DNA of 9,074 bases from Acholeplasmataceae bacterium (GTDB lineage: Bacteria; Bacillota_I; Bacilli_A; Acholeplasmatales; Acholeplasmataceae). Position numbers and translations under genes: made by a program. Numbering within the stretch: the stretch's first letter is position 1; each line of letters starts with the position of its first letter. The stretch covers positions 1 to 9,074 of the forward strand of contig JALNWO010000063.1 in assembly GCA_023230825.1 (NCBI GenBank). The letters are read 5' to 3'. The notes beneath the pieces were generated by a model. It saw only the letters and a list, made by a program, of their open reading frames with translations, did no database searches and was not told the origin of the DNA. Shown in pieces: positions 7,073 to 9,074 of this stretch.

Positions 7073-7086
7073 AACCATCCCTCTTT

Positions 7087-8493
7087 CTATATTTTCGGCA
7101 GACTTGCGGCAGCTATTGACTGACCAACACGCCGAGATTTCTCATCTGGTAACTGCAAGTTAATTGTTTTAGCTAATTGTGGGAACTCTGTTTCTAAAAC
7201 TTTTTTAGCCCACTTAATAATTAAATCACCACCAACACCAGAAGTGACTCTCCCTAATATTAACACATGTTTCATTTGATAAAAACGGTCATAAAAACCA
7301 AGAGCATAGCCTAAATAAATGCCAATCGTTTTAAAAATGTCTAGTGCACCTTGATGTTTTTTGATCACTAAATCTTGGACAATCTTTAAGCGGTCAGCTG
7401 GAGATATGTTTGGATCTAAAGTAATTCCAGCTTCGGGTGCTAATTTAATCACTGCATCTTGAGAAAAATAACTGACGCCAACACCAAAATCTAATGACCA
7501 TTCATCCACTTCTGCACCAGAATAAAAGTCAACAGGTACAAATGCTAATTCATTGAGCCACCCTGTAATATGTCCATCGGCATCGACATATCCAACGGCT
7601 TGAGATGTTCCCATCGCAATCCCCAACACTTGATTATCATTTAAACTCATCGCACCAGCTAGAGCTGTCACATCACCATCGTTCGCAACTTCAATGGGAA
7701 CATCTCCCATGTCTTTTGCGATATCTAAATAAATGTTTTTTATATATTTGCTATATAAGTGATCCGGTACTTGTCTGAATAAAGATGCGACCATGGCTTG
7801 ATTATCAATATAAACACCTGCACTAGAAACACCAATCGCATCAACTCTGGGCATCTTAGAAGCGGCTCTTAACATGGAGTCTTTAATCCCATCAATATGA
7901 TATTGCGGGTCACTATTAATTTTTGGATGCCATACTACTTCTTCACTATAAATAGCTTCTCCGTTAATAACTGCAGAAACTTTTCGGTCAGAACCGCCCG
8001 CATCAAAGCCAATGCGGTAACCTTCTAAATTTCTTCCTATGGGTTCAGTTTCTTCGTATGCAATTAACTTTTCTTCTTCGGTTAACAAATGTATTCGAAA
8101 TGGTTTTTCATAAATTCTTTCCATGAAACGCACATCAAAGTCTCTATGTCCTCCATGCTGATACACCCTTTGTAAGTGTTCCCCAGCTTTTTTCGGTCCT
8201 TTAAATAAGACTTCATATCCACCTTTAATCCATAAAAGAGATTTGATTAGACGTTCTAAGAAAAAGAAGTTTTCCTCAAAGTCTTCATGCGTCTCGGGAA
8301 AAAGTACTGTTTCAAAAATAGCGATTTGTTCATGATGACGTAAAATGCCAATTGTAGCCTTTACATGTCCCTCTACTTTTTTTACAGCATTCTCAAAAGC
8401 CAAGATGGCTAAAGATGCCGGCTTAAAATGAACATCTAGGTTCGGTTTAATTTTTGGAGTTTGTAAGTATTTAAAATTATTCAAATGAATCAC
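7087..8493 (-). CDS. ROK-type sugar kinase with an extra N-terminal domain
   Basis: This 468-residue protein is much longer than a typical ROK kinase (about 300). Residues about 160-465 carry the actin-like ATPase fold: the phosphate-1 loop D164-A-G-G-S, GVSSAGV (221-227), VANDGD (269-274) with D272 as likely catalytic base, and the phosphate-2 loop GIAMGTSQAVG (291-301). GRVTSGVGG near the C-terminus fits the adenosine region. It should phosphorylate a sugar in the cytoplasm with ATP. The usual ROK zinc motif CxCGxxGC and the GEIGH sugar-binding motif are not present; NELAF (314-318) occupies the GExGH place, keeping only the Glu. Residues 1-155 form a domain I do not recognise. The start as listed is GTG at 8493; a TTG at 8484 (465 residues) fits the promoter and AGGTGAT site better. 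A deacetylase gene follows. Confidence 0.75.
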   Translation of the reverse strand: MIHLNNFKYLQTPKIKPNLDVHFKPASLAILAFENAVKKVEGHVKATIGILRHHEQIAIFETVLFPETHEDFEENFFFLERLIKSLLWIKGGYEVLFKGPKKAGEHLQRVYQHGGHRDFDVRFMERIYEKPFRIHLLTEEEKLIAYEETEPIGRNLEGYRIGFDAGGSDRKVSAVINGEAIYSEEVVWHPKINSDPQYHIDGIKDSMLRAASKMPRVDAIGVSSAGVYIDNQAMVASLFRQVPDHLYSKYIKNIYLDIAKDMGDVPIEVANDGDVTALAGAMSLNDNQVLGIAMGTSQAVGYVDADGHITGWLNELAFVPVDFYSGAEVDEWSLDFGVGVSYFSQDAVIKLAPEAGITLDPNISPADRLKIVQDLVIKKHQGALDIFKTIGIYLGYALGFYDRFYQMKHVLILGRVTSGVGGDLIIKWAKKVLETEFPQLAKTINLQLPDEKSRRVGQSIAAASLPKI

Positions 8494-8503
8494 CTAATCC
8501 TTC

Positions 8504-8532
8504 ATTATAAATCTTACCTTGATTTTTATGAA
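8504..8532 (-). promoter_or_regulatory. Sigma-A-type promoter of the kinase-deacetylase operon
   Basis: On the minus strand TTCATA (8532-8527, 4 of 6) is followed by exactly 17 bases and a perfect TATAAT (8509-8504). The predicted transcription start is near 8497, only a few bases before the annotated GTG. The mRNA would then begin just ahead of AGGTGAT (8495-8489), which would serve as the binding site for a TTG start at 8484 with a leader of about 13 bases. Confidence 0.55.
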
Positions 8533-8543
8533 AAGACAATCTT

Positions 8544-8555
8544 ATAACTTGTTAT
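8544..8555. repeat. 12-bp palindrome upstream of the kinase promoter
   Basis: ATAAC-TT-GTTAT is an inverted repeat with 5-bp arms, centred about 17 bases upstream of the -35 box (around -52 from the predicted start). Its position would suit an operator or activator site, but in AT-rich DNA a repeat this short can occur by chance. I recognise no known regulator's consensus. Confidence 0.3.
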
Positions 8556-8614
8556 CGCTTATTTTATCTAATTTATAAAATTTTTTTCACTTGTCACTAC
8601 TTTTTATCCTTACA

Positions 8615-8654
8615 AAAAGAAAAAGATTGAAGAAAATTATCTATCAATCTTTTT
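8615..8654 (-). terminator. Intrinsic terminator after the acidic right-edge gene
   Basis: A perfect 11-bp inverted repeat (aaaaagattga at 8620-8630, tcaatcttttt at 8644-8654) encloses a 13-base loop that can pair a little further. On the minus strand the stem ends in T-rich sequence continuing as CTTTTTG. It begins about 20 bases after the stop codon at 8675-8673. Confidence 0.82.
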
Positions 8655-8672
8655 ATCAAACAGTATGTTTTT

Positions 8673-9074
8673 TTATAAGATACCCAACTCATCGGCAATT
8701 TCTAAAAAGATATTGTTAATTGGATAATATTCGACGTCGAGTTTTCGGAAAATCTCTTCTGTCATTTGGTCGAGCTTTTTAAACATGTCTTCAGGAACAA
8801 TTTCTTTATTTTCGAGTTTTCGTGTTAATTCTTCTTCAAAATCAATGAGATCTGCCATATCATCTTCATCATAATCTTCAAAACTTGCAAGTTCGTTTTG
8901 AAAATCAATCGTCAATAATAACAAATTAATTTCTTTCGCAATTTTTTCTAATTCTTCAAATTGGTGTTGATAAGGCTTTAAAAGTTCATCAATTTTATCA
9001 ATTTGGTCGAATAAGTAGTAAAAACCCGTTTCAAAAATATGGTCCTCATCATCACTGAAATTTGGATCATCGAT
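8673..9074 (-). CDS. Partial acidic protein of unknown function, 5' end beyond the window
   Basis: The frame is open without any stop from 8675 to the right edge, giving the last 133 residues of a longer protein. A TTG at 8924 could be taken as a start and would give 83 residues. However, the frame continues upstream with similar acidic, helical sequence and no ATG, GTG or TTG codon before the edge, so the true start lies outside. The visible part is strongly acidic, with runs such as DDPNFSDDED and EDYDEDDMADLIDFEEE. It is probably mostly helical (KIDELLKPYQHQFEELEKIAKE, split by a hydrophobic NLLLLTIDF) and ends in FLEIADELGIL. It has no cysteines and no membrane span. I recognise no family. 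A strong terminator follows, so it ends its own transcription unit. Confidence 0.65.
   Translation of the reverse strand: MDDPNFSDDEDHIFETGFYYLFDQIDKIDELLKPYQHQFEELEKIAKEINLLLLTIDFQNELASFEDYDEDDMADLIDFEEELTRKLENKEIVPEDMFKKLDQMTEEIFRKLDVEYYPINNIFLEIADELGIL

Noticed and set aside
155..8493. Recoded UGA (mycoplasma genetic code)
   Set aside because: Composition suggested checking for code 4, but all seven full-length genes translate intact with every tryptophan as TGG and end at TAA or TAG. No in-frame TGA needs readthrough.
8550..8563. Possible catabolite-response (cre-like) element tgttatcgcttatt
   Set aside because: It shares the central CG and a few flanking bases but misses several conserved positions of the consensus. 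It is too weak to call.

Overview
This AT-rich window comes from a low-GC, Gram-positive-type or wall-less bacterium. All eight protein-coding genes seen lie on the minus strand. They have AGGAGG/AGGTGA-type ribosome binding sites, and intrinsic terminators close the transcription units. All tryptophans in the full-length reading frames are encoded by TGG, and the frames need no TGA readthrough, so the standard bacterial code applies. A strictly fermentative Firmicute or an Acholeplasma/Izemoplasma-like lineage fits best, but this is inference from composition and gene content; no 16S or ribosomal marker is present.

Reading in the direction of transcription (right to left), the window opens with the 3' part of an unrecognised, very acidic protein that enters from beyond the right edge (8673-9074) and ends at a strong terminator. 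Next is a two-gene unit with a good promoter: a ROK-type sugar kinase with an unexplained N-terminal domain (7087-8493) and a PIG-L/LmbE-type zinc deacetylase (6224-7072), closed by a terminator. A second two-gene unit encodes exported proteins: a lipoprotein (5279-6118) and a secreted phosphodiester glycosidase (NAGPA/DUF2233 family) with a C-terminal fibronectin-like domain (3665-5266), again closed by a terminator. The third unit is etfB-etfA-FAD dehydrogenase (3550 down to 155), ending in a textbook terminator. Just past it a strong promoter and a ribosome binding site point off the left edge, so another gene starts within a few bases of position 1.

The etfB-etfA-dehydrogenase unit has the gene order and domain make-up of the lactate dehydrogenase/EtfAB complex (lctBCD) of strict anaerobes. 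In that complex, electrons from lactate and reduced ferredoxin are combined to reduce NAD+ (electron confurcation). EtfA carries the N-terminal ferredoxin-like [4Fe-4S] domain expected of that complex. No lactate permease, lactate racemase or regulator is visible in the window.

The kinase/deacetylase and lipoprotein/glycosidase units lie next to each other and may both serve sugar or amino-sugar salvage from surface or environmental glycans. That link is only an inference from family and neighbourhood. I see no mobile elements, CRISPR arrays, tRNA or rRNA genes. No gap between genes exceeds about 180 bases.
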